Shown: positions 1 to 13,284 of the stretch, piece by piece | Position numbering within the stretch: the stretch's first letter is position 1 | Layout: each line of letters opens with the position of its first letter | NCBI GenBank assembly: GCA_965153455.1 | Contig: OZ234497.1 | Location: forward strand, 7,316,001 to 7,380,000 | Origin: Sphagnum compactum | Taxonomy: Eukaryota > Bryophyta > Sphagnopsida > Sphagnales | Reading direction: 5' to 3' | DNA: 64,000 nt | Program-made: the position numbers and the translations under genes | Notes under the pieces: model-generated | Told to the model about the DNA's origin: nothing | Databases searched by the model: none | Seen by the model: the letters and a program-made list of their open reading frames with translations, nothing else

Positions 1-1156
1 TATAAACAAGCATATTGGTTCTGCCCCTTCTTCAAACCAGGGACAGTTAAAAATTGGAAATGTTGCATTAAATTTCCAAAGAATGAACTCCCAGTTCACA
101 GTAAGACCTAGGGAACATTCCTCAAAATGTGGCACTGAATGCTAGAGTCTTAATTCCCAAAGTGAAGATACATTTCGGGTCTTAAAAGCACCTCCTCTTT
201 ATTCCCAAACACTTTTTTGGTCTTCAACATGTGTTGAACTTGAATTTGGCCCCGATTCAACTTACAAAAGACACATGACCAAAGACACTTGACAATCTCC
301 TCTCCCTTAAGGATACGACCCATAAATTTGAAATATAGTGATAAAGACCTCTTCAACTTCATGAAACAAGATAATTGAGAACTTTTTCTCCTGGTACAAT
401 TGTCTGTTGAAGGAAATGACTAAGTTTCAATCACTTGAGACTAGTACTGGGGAAACTCAGCTCTAATGCAAGCTAGATTAAAAAATTGTAAGTGAGAAGG
501 AAATGACCAAGGGAACCGAAGGGAACAGGAACACAAAGAGAAGGAAGAAACAATAAAGAACAAAAACAAACAAGGACAAAAGAAGAGCCAAGACAAGAAT
601 GTGAAGAATGTAAAGATCGATTGACCCAGTGATGAATAAGTTATCTATGAGGGATCTAGCCAAGAAGATAAATCCAAAGCTTCGCTACCTTGAGGCTGTG
701 AAGAGACTCCATGGACCATTCCTACTCACAAAGGAAAACACACATGAAGATAACACAATTCTTGAGTTTGGAAAAAGTTAGGCCTCATTGAGCACGTGAA
801 AATGACACTCACCTAAGCCATTAAGCATGAGGGGAGGGTGTCACCATCTCAAACACCAGTCCACGGTTGCTGACAATTACAAGATATCAAGGAGGCAGAT
901 GAAATGCAGAAGGCAAGAGAGGAACCAAAGGGAGAAGAAAAGGTGTGCACATCTTGCCAGGTGAATCAAGCTAAATCAGGCCATGAGGACACAAATATGC
1001 ATTGGGTGTAATAAACAGGCAAGAACTTGGCTGTTAAACTTTCTGCAAGGTGAATGACAACTTGGCCAAACCGTCCTCTTTACAATTCACCAAAGTTGCA
1101 CTCTTGTGGTGTTAAATGCAAGAAAAGAATCCACCACATCAACAAAACCAACACCA
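1..1156. other. 3' flank of BRCT gene, no gene seen
   Basis: This stretch lies downstream of the stop codon of the minus-strand BRCT gene and probably includes its 3' UTR. Open frames here are short and show no family motif. I see no RNA gene or repeat. Confidence 0.5.
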
Positions 1157-4100
1157 TCAAGAGCTAAGCAGAAGATCATACATTTGGCCAGTGTTGTCTT
1201 GACCTATGCGCTTCAGACCTTCAAACTGCCGCCTGCTGCCCAGAAATTCTGCACGTCTCATTGGTACATAGCCAAGCTCCTCAGTATCCTTGGAGGAATA
1301 AATGCTTCGAAGGCGGTCTGCATGCTTTGAATCTGTATGAATAGCTACCTCAATCTCTTCGATGGACAAATAGGCCTGGAAAATTCATCTTCACAAGATG
1401 TAAGTACATTCAAACATAAGGGACAAGATATCAGAATAACATGTCACTCAGCTGAAACTCAAGAGGGTTTACAATTCTCTACCTGGTAAAATGTGAAAAC
1501 GAGTTCAAGTATTTTCTCTCTTGAAAAGCCTTCTTCACTGAAAAATGTGCGTGACGATGGACCCAGTTCCACAAAACGATCAATTGGGAAAAGGATTGTC
1601 AAAAAAGCACCTCTGAACACAATCTCCTGTTTTTCCCTGCACAGAATTATGTTCTGTCAGCCCATCAGAACTCACCTTACAAGAAAAGAAACAAACCCAG
1701 CAATATTTGGTGAAGACATTAGACAAGGAAGATATAGTTTCTCTCACTGCTTTCTTACCTTTTTCTGACTTTTTCAGCCTTTGTTCTACAAGCTTATTTG
1801 GCATTCAACAGTGGGCATCACATAGCCCACAGACCCGATAGGGCACATTTTGACCATACCTCTCACTTAGTGGTTGTGCATAAAACTCCTCTGAAATCCC
1901 ACCCAAATGTTCATGATCTTGAGTGCAGCAGTCTTGATCATGACTGTGGTGGTGCTCATTGTCCTGCATTTCTTCTGTCACTGGCCCATTGTCAGGTCTT
2001 GCCCTGCTGTTGATGTACACCTGGGCAGTTGAAGGTGAGTCTGTTATGACCCAACAAATGGACTCCAAGAGGCTTAAAGGTGTGATCATTCGAGGAAGTG
2101 TCCGACATGGCTGCATTAGACAGTCCAAGTAGTGTTAAATGTGTTTCTATATAGTGATCCATAAACAGATACCTAACTGCAGAACTGGTCCTTTTCTGTA
2201 CCTGCATGTGTATTCGTCTCCGACGCACACCTGCCTTCGCAAATGTAGCTTTTTCTTGGCGATCTTGTACACGAGCCTCTGCCGTTTGCTCATTGCCAGG
2301 TCTTAAATATGGGTGCATTTCATTCTGCCACCATGCCAACACAAAGGTTACCACTGTCAGCATTCATCCTTCCATACAACATACTCAGAATGACATGATG
2401 GCCTGCTGACCAAGCATGTCTATAAATCAGATCAATTCTTTTACTAGACTCTTGTAAAGGGGGAATGTCAGCTGCCCGCTCTTCCCCCAACAAATCGGAA
2501 CGCCTGGGATTTCACACTTGTATAGCCAGTTACTAGGTGACCCAATTCTAGCTAGGTTGGCTAGCGTAGGTAACACATAGCCAGAGCTAGTGGTGCGCTT
2601 TCAAATCACAACCACTTTGCAAGATGGGCAGTAACACATTGAGAGGATTTACATTTAGAGTAACGGAAGGGTGTCCAAAAGGAGTGAGGACAAATAACCC
2701 TGGGTCGTACATGAGAATGGCGACTTTTGCTTTTACCACTCAATACAAGATCAGCAATATTTCTTGCAAGGTCGGCTGAATACTGCACACAGCGTAAGGG
2801 ACATCCTCCTTGTACTGACATTACCCACATCGGCTGCAACAAGCAACTTTTGTGTTAGTGCAATCTCACAAGCAGTTTACAAGGCATGAAACTAACTCAT
2901 GCTATATTGCTTACATTCATCACAATGGTTTTCAAATTAGAGGTTCAACTTATGTATTGCACCTATAACATTGAAGAAGGTTCAATGATGCTAACATTCA
3001 CACTACTGAGGACCTATTTAAAGTCAAGTTAACCCCAATACAGACCATCCTTTGATCAGGAAATAACATTGTAATTGTAGTGAGGAACTCCACAAAATGT
3101 ATCAGGCAACCAGAAAGATGCTGTGTTAGTTTCAGCCAAAACAAACAAAACAAGAATGAGTGTGGTCATAACCTCGTGAGCACCATTGACAAAGTAGCAG
3201 ACCATCATCACCTTTATCATGACTGACAGTGACTAGCTGACATTAACACCCACTAATTTAATCAGCTCCTAATAGTGGGTGTAGATAAGTATACAATAAT
3301 CTGCTCTAACAGTTAGGACAAACAGTTACACAAAAATTTGCATCTGGCATTTCTGTCAAGTTTTTGGAATCAATGGAAAAACTCAGGAATGAAATGGGCT
3401 AGGAATCAAAAAATGTGGCATCAATTGGCTTCCCAATACACATAGGCCAGGCATTCACAATACATGAGTGAGAGACACAGAAGAGTACTCACAGAGACAA
3501 GATGGAGGTTGAGGCCAATGTACTTGGGCAGAGCTGTTGATTCACATACAACATGGGTGGCATTGTTCTTCTTTGACCAAATCTCCACACATGTGGCACC
3601 ACATGACTCAGCAGCTTCCTGCACCTGCAAGGCAACCTCAACTTTGAAGGCAAAGGACCTGTCTAACAATGCCAAGAAATAGAAGAAGAAAGTACAGGAA
3701 TGAAACATACGTATAGTACCAGAATTTCACATAACTAAAAGTGCATTCGGTGATCATCAGCATATAGCATGATGTTACCTTGTCCTGCACCTCACTTGGC
3801 AGATCAGGATCAACATAGAGTCTGGTGCCTGCCAGGTTATACATTGCAGGCACATGATTGGGTGTACTTAATGTGTTTTTCAGCAACCCAGTGCCCTTTG
3901 AAACAGAGTGCACATTAGGCTGGAGACACAGAGAGTTTCCCACTTCTCGGCTGGCTGGCAGGCAGGAGTTCTGCCAACTGCTTGTTGCAATTGTATCTGA
4001 GAAGATTTCAGCTGATGCAGACCCATTTGTATGACACTTTTGCACAATGTATAAGGTTTCATCCAAACGCTCTGCAACATCCACAACATGCCAGCCTTAA

Positions 4101-5311
4101 CTTTGTTTTGTGAATTTGGCCCTAACTTTGTGTTCAAAAGCTGAGCTGAAGTCTCAAAATCCAAAAAGGCTTAGGAGAAAGGCAAGGAGAGATCAAGCAT
4201 ACCATAGTGCTTGGCTGAGTTCAGAAACCAAGGCAGTGTGACAACAAGGAGACCTCTGTGTAATCCATGCCTCAGGGCATACTCAAATTTCCGGCCACTG
4301 CAACTGTTCATGAAGTCAAGGCCTCTCAGCAATTTTTCTGGTTTAAGTACAACTCTCAAACAAATGAGGCCACTTTCTATTCCCACACCACAATGCCATG
4401 AAAATTACACAGACTACACAAATGAAAAAGGAGGAGGATATTTGAACAACGAGATGAGTGCAGTTGACATGGAGATCTGGGCTGTACTGCCCCCCCATCC
4501 TCTCTGTCATGATCTGGACCTGTTTCCGTGCCTCTGCAACACAAAATTGAGGAGGGTCATTCAATGCAAATCAAGCTATGCATCATATACACCTCCTGGA
4601 AGCTGGGAAAATGTTGATTTCACTGCTATCAAACTTTGAAATGCTGCTGCCATCAGAAATCTCGGAGAAATTTGACGATGTACTCAGACCGAGCTCAGAG
4701 CTACATAACAGATGAAGGCAATACCAGCTCCATTTTTGGACTACTGGCATCTCACTTCAAGTCAAGACTGAATTTAAGACTATACAAACCCTCTCCACAA
4801 ACAATGACACAAAACCTGTTCAGTGTCATTCAATGGCCGCTTCACAGACCTACTACTACCCTTGCCCTGAGATAGGACTCAACCAAATGAACACAGACTG
4901 TAAAATGCGAGAGAGAGCTAGAGCAAGTTCTTGGAGAATGTTGGAAGAGAAAAGACAGTTCCGAGGAAGCTCAGGAAGCTATAGTTTCCAAGTGAGATAC
5001 ATACCTCTTAAGACTTGCCGGGTCTACTACATTGGACGGTAAGAGCAAGAGAAAGGTGGAAAGAAAAAGGAGCAGCAAACGAGAGCGAAGAAAGTGGTGG
5101 TGCTGCACCAGCAGCAAGTGTAACAGCAGCAAATGGATGTGTTACCTTTAGAGAGGCCGGTGACGCAAATGACGAGCCCTGCGAAAGGTTTCTCAGCAAA
5201 CTCGTCTGTCGAAAGTCGAGATAACGTCTGCAAGGCTGCCGTATGCTCCCTGCTTGGCAACCGCTCCCTTAAGGACGGCGACGGGGACGGGGAAGGCGTG
5301 GTGGAACGCAT
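1157..5311 (-). CDS. Two-BRCT-domain protein, probable DNA-damage response factor
   Basis: Hand-joined exons on the minus strand: 5311-5146, 4533-4442, 4305-4203, 4071-3779, 3624-3493, 2833-2711, 2324-2202, 2020-1860, 1785-1759, 1636-1483, 1375-1157. All phases close, giving about 530 aa. BRCT-1 spans residues about 43-122: it opens with FAGLVICVTGLSK, continues through the GG turn of ERMGGQYS and CTHLVVQ, and ends with the Trp helix LLVVTLPWFL. BRCT-2 spans about 200-285 (GTRLYVDPDLPSEV, NNATHVVCE, PMWVMS). A linker with basic RRRR and His/Cys-rich stretches follows. The C-terminal ~110 residues carry LFPIDRF, GPSSRTFFSEEGF and EFLGSRRQFEGLKR, which I recall only as a plant-conserved extension of unknown function. 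BRCT tandems usually bind phosphoproteins at DNA damage, so a nuclear repair role is inferred. The start is the first ATG of the BRCT-1 exon. The paralogue cannot be named from sequence alone. Confidence 0.85.
1759..1785 (-). other. 27-nt micro-exon of BRCT gene
   Basis: This exon is bounded by cttgtag on the 5' side and gtaaga on the 3' side. It carries nine mostly charged codons and bridges phase 2 of the previous exon to phase 2 at its own end, so the next exon reads through without a stop. Skipping it also keeps the frame. It is supported by phase alone. Confidence 0.55.
4306..4441 (-). other. Probable U12-type AT-AC intron (intron 2 of BRCT gene)
   Basis: Read on the minus strand, the intron begins ATATCCTCC directly after codon CAA and ends ...CCTTGACTTCATGAAC before AGT. 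The 5' site matches the U12 AT-AC consensus ATATCCTTT at 7 of 9 positions. CCTTGAC matches the U12 branch consensus CCTTRAY and lies about 10 nt from the 3' end, the usual U12 spacing. Removing 136 bp joins the reading frame at phase 0 in the middle of BRCT-1 (HLVVQ|SCSGRKFEYAL). No GT..AG pair in the interval fits as well. Confidence 0.75.
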
Positions 5312-6100
5312 TGCTATATAAGTCTACTCGTACACACACACACACACACACACAATCTCTCTGCTTTCTGGACAAACGATCTGAAGCCTTTGCCCACTTC
5401 TTCTTCCAAGCAACAAATCGCTAGCTTACAAGGAATTCGTTTTATATACCACGCCGAAGAAGAAGAAGAAATCCTCGCCGAGAACACGGTCTCATGACCG
5501 TTTAATAATCTCCACCCTCCTTGCTTCTTCTTGAGACGATCATTCCATGTTCCTTACGGAAATACAATGCAGGTCCCTTGCTGTTGTTGCTGCATACTGA
5601 GAGCTTGGATCCGCACAACTAGTGACAAAAAAGCCTAATCCTTCCCTCCTCTCTTTCCCTCCCTTCCTTCCCTTCCCTTTTCCTCCCGTAACAGCCAAAG
5701 AAATTCCTAACATCTTCTAAACAACAAACAAACAAACAATCCATCCGCAATCAGTCGGTTCTTCTTGTCTCTCCTTCGCATCATTCTTTGCTGTTCGAAA
5801 TCGTAAAGCTTCTGTTGTTCTCGATCGCCTCTCTCTCAAAACTCTTTCTCTCCCTCTTCTGTGTCTTTCTTTCCGTCTTCCTTTCCTTCATTCTCGCTCG
5901 CTCGCGCGCGCGCACGATCAATGTCCGTCCGGGCAATGAATGAAGGCTCCTTCGTCTACGGGCATTCCACAACAAGCAGTCATGCGAGGAGTATGTACGA
6001 GTACAAATACGCGTATAAAAGTAGGTTTATGTACTATGTACCAACCGTAGAAAAAACAGAGAATACCGTATTTGGGCGAGTTGCTGATTAGTTGTCACAT
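5312..6100. promoter_or_regulatory. Upstream region of BRCT gene
   Basis: This region lies 5' of the minus-strand BRCT gene. It holds an (AC)n microsatellite at about 5333-5354, a GAA-rich run at 5456-5471, an almost uninterrupted pyrimidine tract at about 5637-5690 and CT/CG-rich sequence at about 5830-5912. GC content is visibly higher than in the desert to the right. It probably contains the 5' UTR and promoter. No core element could be placed with confidence; the TATATAAG at 5313-5320 is too close to the ATG to serve this gene. Confidence 0.5.
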
Positions 6101-6119
6101 CAGGACCCCACTTTCTTCA

Positions 6120-6412
6120 TACCTACCATCCAACCAACCCACCGAACCAAAAACCAAACCAAACTAGATACCCTAGTCACTTGGCCATACCAAAAAACCA
6201 AACCAAACTCTAGCTTAGCTAGATACCCTACTCACTTGGCCATACCAAAAAGCCAAACCAAATTATAGCTAGCTAGATACCCTAGTACCATACCCAAAAA
6301 AACCAAACTTACCAAACCATAGCTACTAACTAGATACCCTAGTACCATACCCAAAAAAACCAAACCAAACTATAGCTACTAACTAGATACCCTTGTACCT
6401 TGGCCACTTCAA
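6120..6412. repeat. Degenerate minisatellite, about 60-bp units
   Basis: About five imperfect copies of a unit containing CTAGATACCCT, a CCATACCMAAAAA-type stretch and AACCAAACCAAAC. TTGGCCA or GTACCATA variants sit between copies. The last copy supplies the left arm of the inverted repeat that follows. Confidence 0.8.
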
Positions 6413-6624
6413 CACTAATTCTATATAATCTTTGCAGAAATGTTGAGTTTTATTTATTTATTTATTTATAAATAATAAATAATGTTTTCTTCAAAGAACC
6501 ACAATTTGTGAGGGAAAATATTGTATCTTTTGAGAATATATATATTATGTTTTTGGGAATGAATTTTTCAAACTTAATTAATTATTGGGAGAGTAGGTAT
6601 CATGTGTTGAAGTGGCCAAGGTAC
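6395..6624. repeat. Foldback with perfect 21-bp inverted arms
   Basis: Positions 6395-6415 (beginning GTACCTTGGCCACTTC) and 6604-6624 are perfect reverse complements over 21 bp. They enclose about 190 bp of very AT-rich DNA that includes (TTTA)n at about 6449-6470. A MITE-like or foldback element is possible, but I see no convincing target-site duplication. Confidence 0.7.
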
Positions 6625-6648
6625 TACCATATTTCTCAAATGATTTTT

Positions 6649-6768
6649 AGGTGTATCATTCCACAACCAATCCTTTGTGGGTCAAAGTTGGCTTGACACT
6701 AAGCTCAAATTCCACCTTAAGGCCAAGCCAACTTTCACCTACCTAATATTGGTTGTGGAATGATACCT
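6649..6768. repeat. 120-bp imperfect hairpin (MITE or pre-miRNA-like)
   Basis: The outer arms are 6649-6671 and 6748-6768, with one bulged base. The inner arms 6684-6695 (AAAGTTGGCTTG) and 6724-6735 (CAAGCCAACTTT) pair perfectly. A 12-nt unmatched internal segment separates the two stems on each side, and the loop is about 28 nt. The size and arm structure would suit a plant miRNA precursor or a short MITE. There is no evidence of expression in the sequence. Confidence 0.65.
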
Positions 6769-6819
6769 ACCCACCAATTTCAAATATCCCATTATTAATT
6801 TGGGCTTTTTTTTTCTCCT

Positions 6820-6868
6820 TCTTTAATTTAATTTATTTTATTTTATTTTATTTTATTTTATTTTATTT
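6820..6868. repeat. (TTTTA)n microsatellite
   Basis: About eight near-perfect TTTTA units, preceded by a TAATTTAATTTA variant. Confidence 0.85.
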
Positions 6869-6869
6869 A

Positions 6870-7774
6870 TGGTGCTTCCAAATTTCAAGTTTTCCACCTA
6901 TGTAACTATGTTCCATTTCCACTCTTTGAGGAAACTCCCAATAATGGACATAATTGAGAGCCATGGCTTATGATGACATAAGAATATTTCATTGCCATGA
7001 GAGATGAATATCGCATTCGCACGATGGAAGAATCTGCCATTTCATTTGAGAGATGTATGCTTTTTCATATTGCAAAACATTGTTGTCATCCAAAATGATG
7101 ATTGATTTCATCCTTGAATGTTGCTTATTTGGATGTAATGATGATTGATTTCATCCTTGGATGTTGCTTATTTGGATGTAAACTTGCCCAACTTTATTTG
7201 AAGGAGACATTACAAGAGGGGCAGAAGAGATGAGAAGAAAAACAAAACAAAAAGATGTAAGGTATGCTTTTAAATCGTTGATATCTCTTGTGATTATATT
7301 CAAGTATCATAAGGCCAAATGATCTTCTTATAAGACAAGGTTCAACTACCATATCTACATAAGAGGTTGGATGTGAGAATGGGAGGTGGGTCCACAAGGG
7401 GTGGAAGTTGGGAGGTGTTCAACATTGAATGGAGAATGGTTGCATCTTTTGAAAGTCTATTGAAATTCCATTGTCTACATACATACATAAAGGTGAACAT
7501 AATTCAAAAAGTGGATGTTGGGGAGGGACCTTTGGCGTTGCATGCCTCGTATGAAATCATTAGGAATCATCATCATCAAGTTGTTTGTGCAAAACAATCA
7601 AAATTTGTTATTGCAAGAGGAATCAATAAAAAAAAACTTTGGCCTTGATTTTTAATAAGTATTTTTCCTTTGTCTACTATGATTTTTGAAGTAACAAGAC
7701 ACATTGTATGAACATTAATAAATCTCAAAGGGAAAACTCAAAGGAATAAGGTTGCAAACCTCAAGCAATTAAAA

Positions 7775-7809
<35 letters not shown>

Positions 7810-10800
7810 TTGACCCATGTATGGCATCACTTACATCACATGGTGCATGAAACAAAACACCTTAAATCGGTCATGGGTTAAAAAGAGCTAACACTTAAAA
7901 CTTGAACCATAAATTTAATTTTCTATATGTGACAAACAAAAAATTGAAACATTTATCGTGTTACAATTTTTAAAATCAAATTAAAGGCCTTAGCCATGGC
8001 CAAACGATAAACAACTTTAGTCACATGAATAATACAACAACCAATCATTTATTGTGCAATGTTGTTCAATGAAACTAAAATAATTATACAAAACTAGTTG
8101 TGAATATTTCAAATTGAAATAAATGTTCAAATGTTAAAAATCATAAGTATGAAAATTTATTTTTTGATAAATTGGGAATATGTCAAATATCACTTATGGG
8201 TTTTAAAGGTTCATGGATATGAGATAATGAAATCCATATTGGTTAAGAAGATGGTAACACATTCATGTGATTCGAAATGGGTGGAAAAAACATTCATTTG
8301 TTTTAATAAAACATATATAGTTATAACCAACAATGCATGTATTGAAAAAGAGGTAGGAAATGGTTTTTAACTAACATAATTATGTCAAAGACAATACAAA
8401 TATTTAAGGAAAAAATTGGTGTAACCTTGGCAAAACTAAGTATTCAACAATGAACAATGTACAAGATTTTATTGATGAATAAAACACAATATAATGTAAG
8501 GTCTAAAAATTAAAATGCATTAATTTGATTGCAACTTGTGTTGGTGAAATTAAAGAGTAATGTCATAAAGATTTTTCATTTATGTTATTTCATAAAAATC
8601 CAAAGGATTCACCAAGTTTTTAAACCCTTTCTCCAATGAGGCTTTTCAAAATGTTTCATCAATCACATATTTTGGAACCTTTTTGTCAATATTAACCCTT
8701 TAAGATATTTTACATCCTTTACAATAAGGATTTCTACAACCTTCCAAACATTAAAATTTTTTTTAGAAACTTTTATGAATTTTAATGTCCATGACAATTT
8801 TTTTTGAAATTTGGGAAATCAATATGGAAAAAAGATCCCAATGAAGTAAGATGTTTAACACCCATGGAAAATTGAACGAAATGTTTAAACGAACAAATAT
8901 TTGAACAAAATTGATTATTAACACGGTACCCAAAAGAAAGTATTTCATGAAAACATTATTCCAATTTTTTTGATAATAGAATCTTAACAAAAGTGAAAAA
9001 CCCTTACAAATGATGAAATTCAAATGAAACTTGAATATTCAATTAGTTTTGAATAGTGTTTTGAATGACAACTTGATTTATTCAAGTTTAAACATGAAAA
9101 CTCAAATGAATGTCATTCAAAAGCTTATAAATGAATTGATATTTAATTCTTGATCAATCTCCTATATAGGCCCAAAATGAAAATTCAATTTCATCTATAT
9201 AAAATATGACACGCCCAAACTTTTGCAACGATATATAGAGGTAAATTTTACGATATTACAATGCATTGCAAAACATTTGTAAGCACTGAATGCATTCATT
9301 GTTTCCATGCAAGTTAGGACAAAAATGTTGTGTAGAAGTTTTACGATAAGACTTGAACAAACTTTTCAACTTAAAAACTAAGCTTTATTCAATTTGTGCT
9401 TTCTTTGGATCATTGAAAATGTGTTGAAAAATACCACAACAAATTGGGCTTATGTTTCTGAAACAAGGATCCATAACACACTTGTAATTACCATTTGAAA
9501 AGTTTGGAATTTCAAATTGATTTAGAACTATAATTATGATTCTTTAGATAGGATTGTATGATTGGGACTAAAGTTATGATTAGGATTAGCATTTTTTGAA
9601 CTTTGATCCAAATATTTGTGACCTTGGGCTACAAGAACTTCAAAGCAACTATGTGTGAATTATATAAATATTTGTTCCATTTGCCCAAACATCAAGAAAT
9701 TTTTGTTTTCAAATAACTCCTTTTGATAATTAAGTGATGATGAGGTTGACGAAAAACAACAACTATGGATACATAGTTTTAATTTTTTTCCATTTCACAG
9801 AAAATGACATTTGAAACAATGTTAGGTGAACAATGATGGTGGGGAAACTACCATATCAGCATATTGTTTAAAATGCATTTTAAAAGTATAATCATGGGAA
9901 GATTTAAACTTGTTTGTTCAAATTTTATTTACAAATTAATTTTAGTTTCCCATCCATACAATAAAACAATTAATCATTTCATCCATCATATGTGTTCTAT
10001 TTTTAAAAATGTAACGGTCACAAATCAATAATTTTTTGGTGACAATGCTACAATTTTTTTTTAAGTGAAATATGTTTGTTCTTTTAGGGAAGGTGTCACC
10101 ACATTTATGTTTGTTGACTTTAATTTTAATAAATTCTTCAAATAATGTTACCAATTAAATCAAAACTTGCCTAAAGATGTTGGCCTGATCTCCATCAAGT
10201 TTTGGAAAAAAAAAACATGTTGAAGACAATTCTTTTCATATGATGATATAGAGGTGGATTACTTATTTGCAAATTTAATGTCCTCTATCATTTGATACTG
10301 GGATTAGGGGGGGAGCACATGGGGTGGGGGAAACAAATTCTCAATAATTTGCATCATTAAAGCTTTAAGGTATATTAGCCCAAAATTTTAATATAAATGT
10401 GCTTTAATAGCATTTAGTATGCTTAATGGTGATATGAACTCACAACCATTTTTAAACAATTGTTGTTTTAATATTAATGATGTGATTTATAATTTTCAAA
10501 TTAAGGTTCAATTCATCACTAAACCATGCAATAAGTTATGTGTAATAATTAATTCAAGCTCATAACGTTAATCACAAGATAAATCAATCACTAATTCCCA
10601 AATAAATATGTTGATTTTTAAGTGTTAAACCATGAAGGCAAACATGTATCGCATCATTGGAATGGCTTTTACATGTTCACAAGTAAAAGAATGATTAATG
10701 GGTAATAATATACACCTTTAGAAAGGTAAGAACTTACATCATATTGTTCCCAGAATACCATAAATTATATAATTATATTTCAAGGTGGTCCTATTGCAAA

Positions 10801-13226
10801 AGAAAACTATATTGTACATAACTAGCATTTTTTTTGGGAATATTTAATGATCCTTTTGGCAAGTAAAATCAATCATGGTAAATTGTCTACCACATGGTTA
10901 ATATATTGTCTCAATATATACCTTCATTATGATTTCAGTTTTGGTTCCACATACACTATTCCTAATATGTGTTGTCAAATTTAAACATTGCATCGTCCAT
11001 TGCATCATTTAGCATAATACAAGTAAAACTGATACTTGTATAAATATTTGTCTTAATTTCAACATCAACAACTTGCTATATGAGTCATCTAACATAATAC
11101 TTGTTATAGTATCCATGCCATAGAAATATTCAATTTATTTACATAATAAATTTGCATTGGATATGTGTTAGTGGTTTCAAAATTTGATTTGTATGTCAAA
11201 TTTCTCCTACATAGGTTTGTCAAATTTATAGTCAATTACCTTTTTTATATATATATTTTATTGATTGTACAAGTATTGATGGAGTGATGTTATGAACTTG
11301 TTACAATATTGATGTTGTGTGGTTGTTTGATCCCAATCTATTAAGTCACATTGGAACACATCTTATGGTTCAATGGCATAGTTGAAGTTTGGCTAATGAT
11401 CAATATTATGAATCATCACCTGCATAATTTCATAGATCATATCATGCTAAAAAAATATGAACTATTACATTTGAAAAAACATTGATCACTTTTGATGAAA
11501 AACAAACAAATTTTTTAAAAATGAATGTAATTGTGGCCAACCAACATGGGCATTGGACCTCATTTGTGAATATAACCATTGTCAAGTTCATGAAGGTTTC
11601 TTCCTAAAGAAAAGGCTAAGGACTTCTTGCAAATGGCAAGCTTTTTCATGTTAATGATGCAATTCAAGAATATGAACATAATGATGAAGAGGTATTTATA
11701 ATTTTGGATTTCATACCAATATGAAAAAATTAATAAACATAATCAACTTTGGCTAATTCTTTCTAAATTATAATCACCTTCATAAAGGTGATGGGATGAA
11801 AAATAGTAGCGTTTCTTTGTAAGTTATATATTTCATAAGCTAGTAGGGGTTGAAAAATACTAACCTTTTGAAAAGATTGAACCTTTTTCTATAATTGTTC
11901 AAGAAAATTTATAATATAATCTACTACTTACATGTCATACATTTCCAAAGAATTAAAAAATTAGTAACAACATAAAAAAATGAATTTGTTGTTTAATGGG
12001 AGAATATCGATGGTCCACATGGATGAAGTTTGGGTAACCAACCAACTTAAGGTCAAGCTTTTCATCTCTATAATCAAATTTTGATTCATTTCACGTCTAT
12101 AACACAAATATCAAAACATTTAATAAAGGAAATTCAACGAAGGTCCTTAAACCACAAATCTATTTATGAAAGAATGTAATTTGTTTGTTTTGTTTGTCAT
12201 ATGATACTGAGATCTCCCAAATCATGGCACCTCTTGCTTCGCTTTTGATATATCATTGGAAAGCCCTCAATGAAAATGGGTGCAACAAGTTGGTTTCATA
12301 AAGTCTCATTGAATATTCATTTAAATCAAAAATATATAAGGGAATTTGGGCACATTACTATTATTGTTGGGAAGCCTTCAATAAGGGGATTTAATGAAGG
12401 TTGATTAAAAAAAAATTAGACCTAAGGTGTGAGAGATATTGAATTTTGAGTAGTTTATATCATTGGAAATTTAATTAAACTACAAAAATGATTTTGAAAA
12501 AAAAATGGATTGGTTAACCAATTCACACTTGAGCCAACAACACATGCTCAATTTTTTATTTCTTACAACCCACTTTTTGAACATCATGTTTTTTCTTTCC
12601 AAGACATGGAAGGAAAATTTGAGTCAATAGTTTTTTGGCAAATAGATAGAAAACAAGTGCCTTATTTAGCAATCACAATTCTTGGTAAGTAATAGCACAT
12701 ATTTTTTTTTAAAAATTAGAATAAATGCTTTGTCTTGCAAATGTTATATTTGATTTCCTCTTTTTTTTTTTTGAAAAAAGATTGCACGTTGTTATGAAAA
12801 AAAAGATAAAATAATATTCAAGTATTATTAAAAATTAAAAGGATTTTTCCTTTGTTGTACTCCTTTGAAAATAAAGTTTGGCTAAGGTGCCTTAAAAAAT
12901 ATGCATATGGGCTCTATAGTGGCAACTTTCAACACATGTATGTTCAATAACTAATTAAATTTTGAAGATTTCAATATTTCAAAATAATTTTTAAATTTTC
13001 TTTCAGACTTTTTCCATGAAAAAAAATATTTCTGAAACTTTCAACATTTATACAAATAATATTCTTAATGCTGAAGTTGCTAAGGTACTACAATATATAT
13101 ATAATTTTGGGCCCATGGGTCCAATAATACCTTCAACTCATAAATCATAATACATAAACATGTAGTGTGATTTATCCTTTGCTATCAAATAAAATAGGAA
13201 AAATACTTCAAATTACAAATAACATG

Positions 13227-13284
<58 letters not shown>

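Noticed and set aside
5313-5320. TATATAAG as TATA box of the BRCT gene
   Set aside because: It lies within ten bases of the start codon on the upstream side, too close to direct transcription of this gene.
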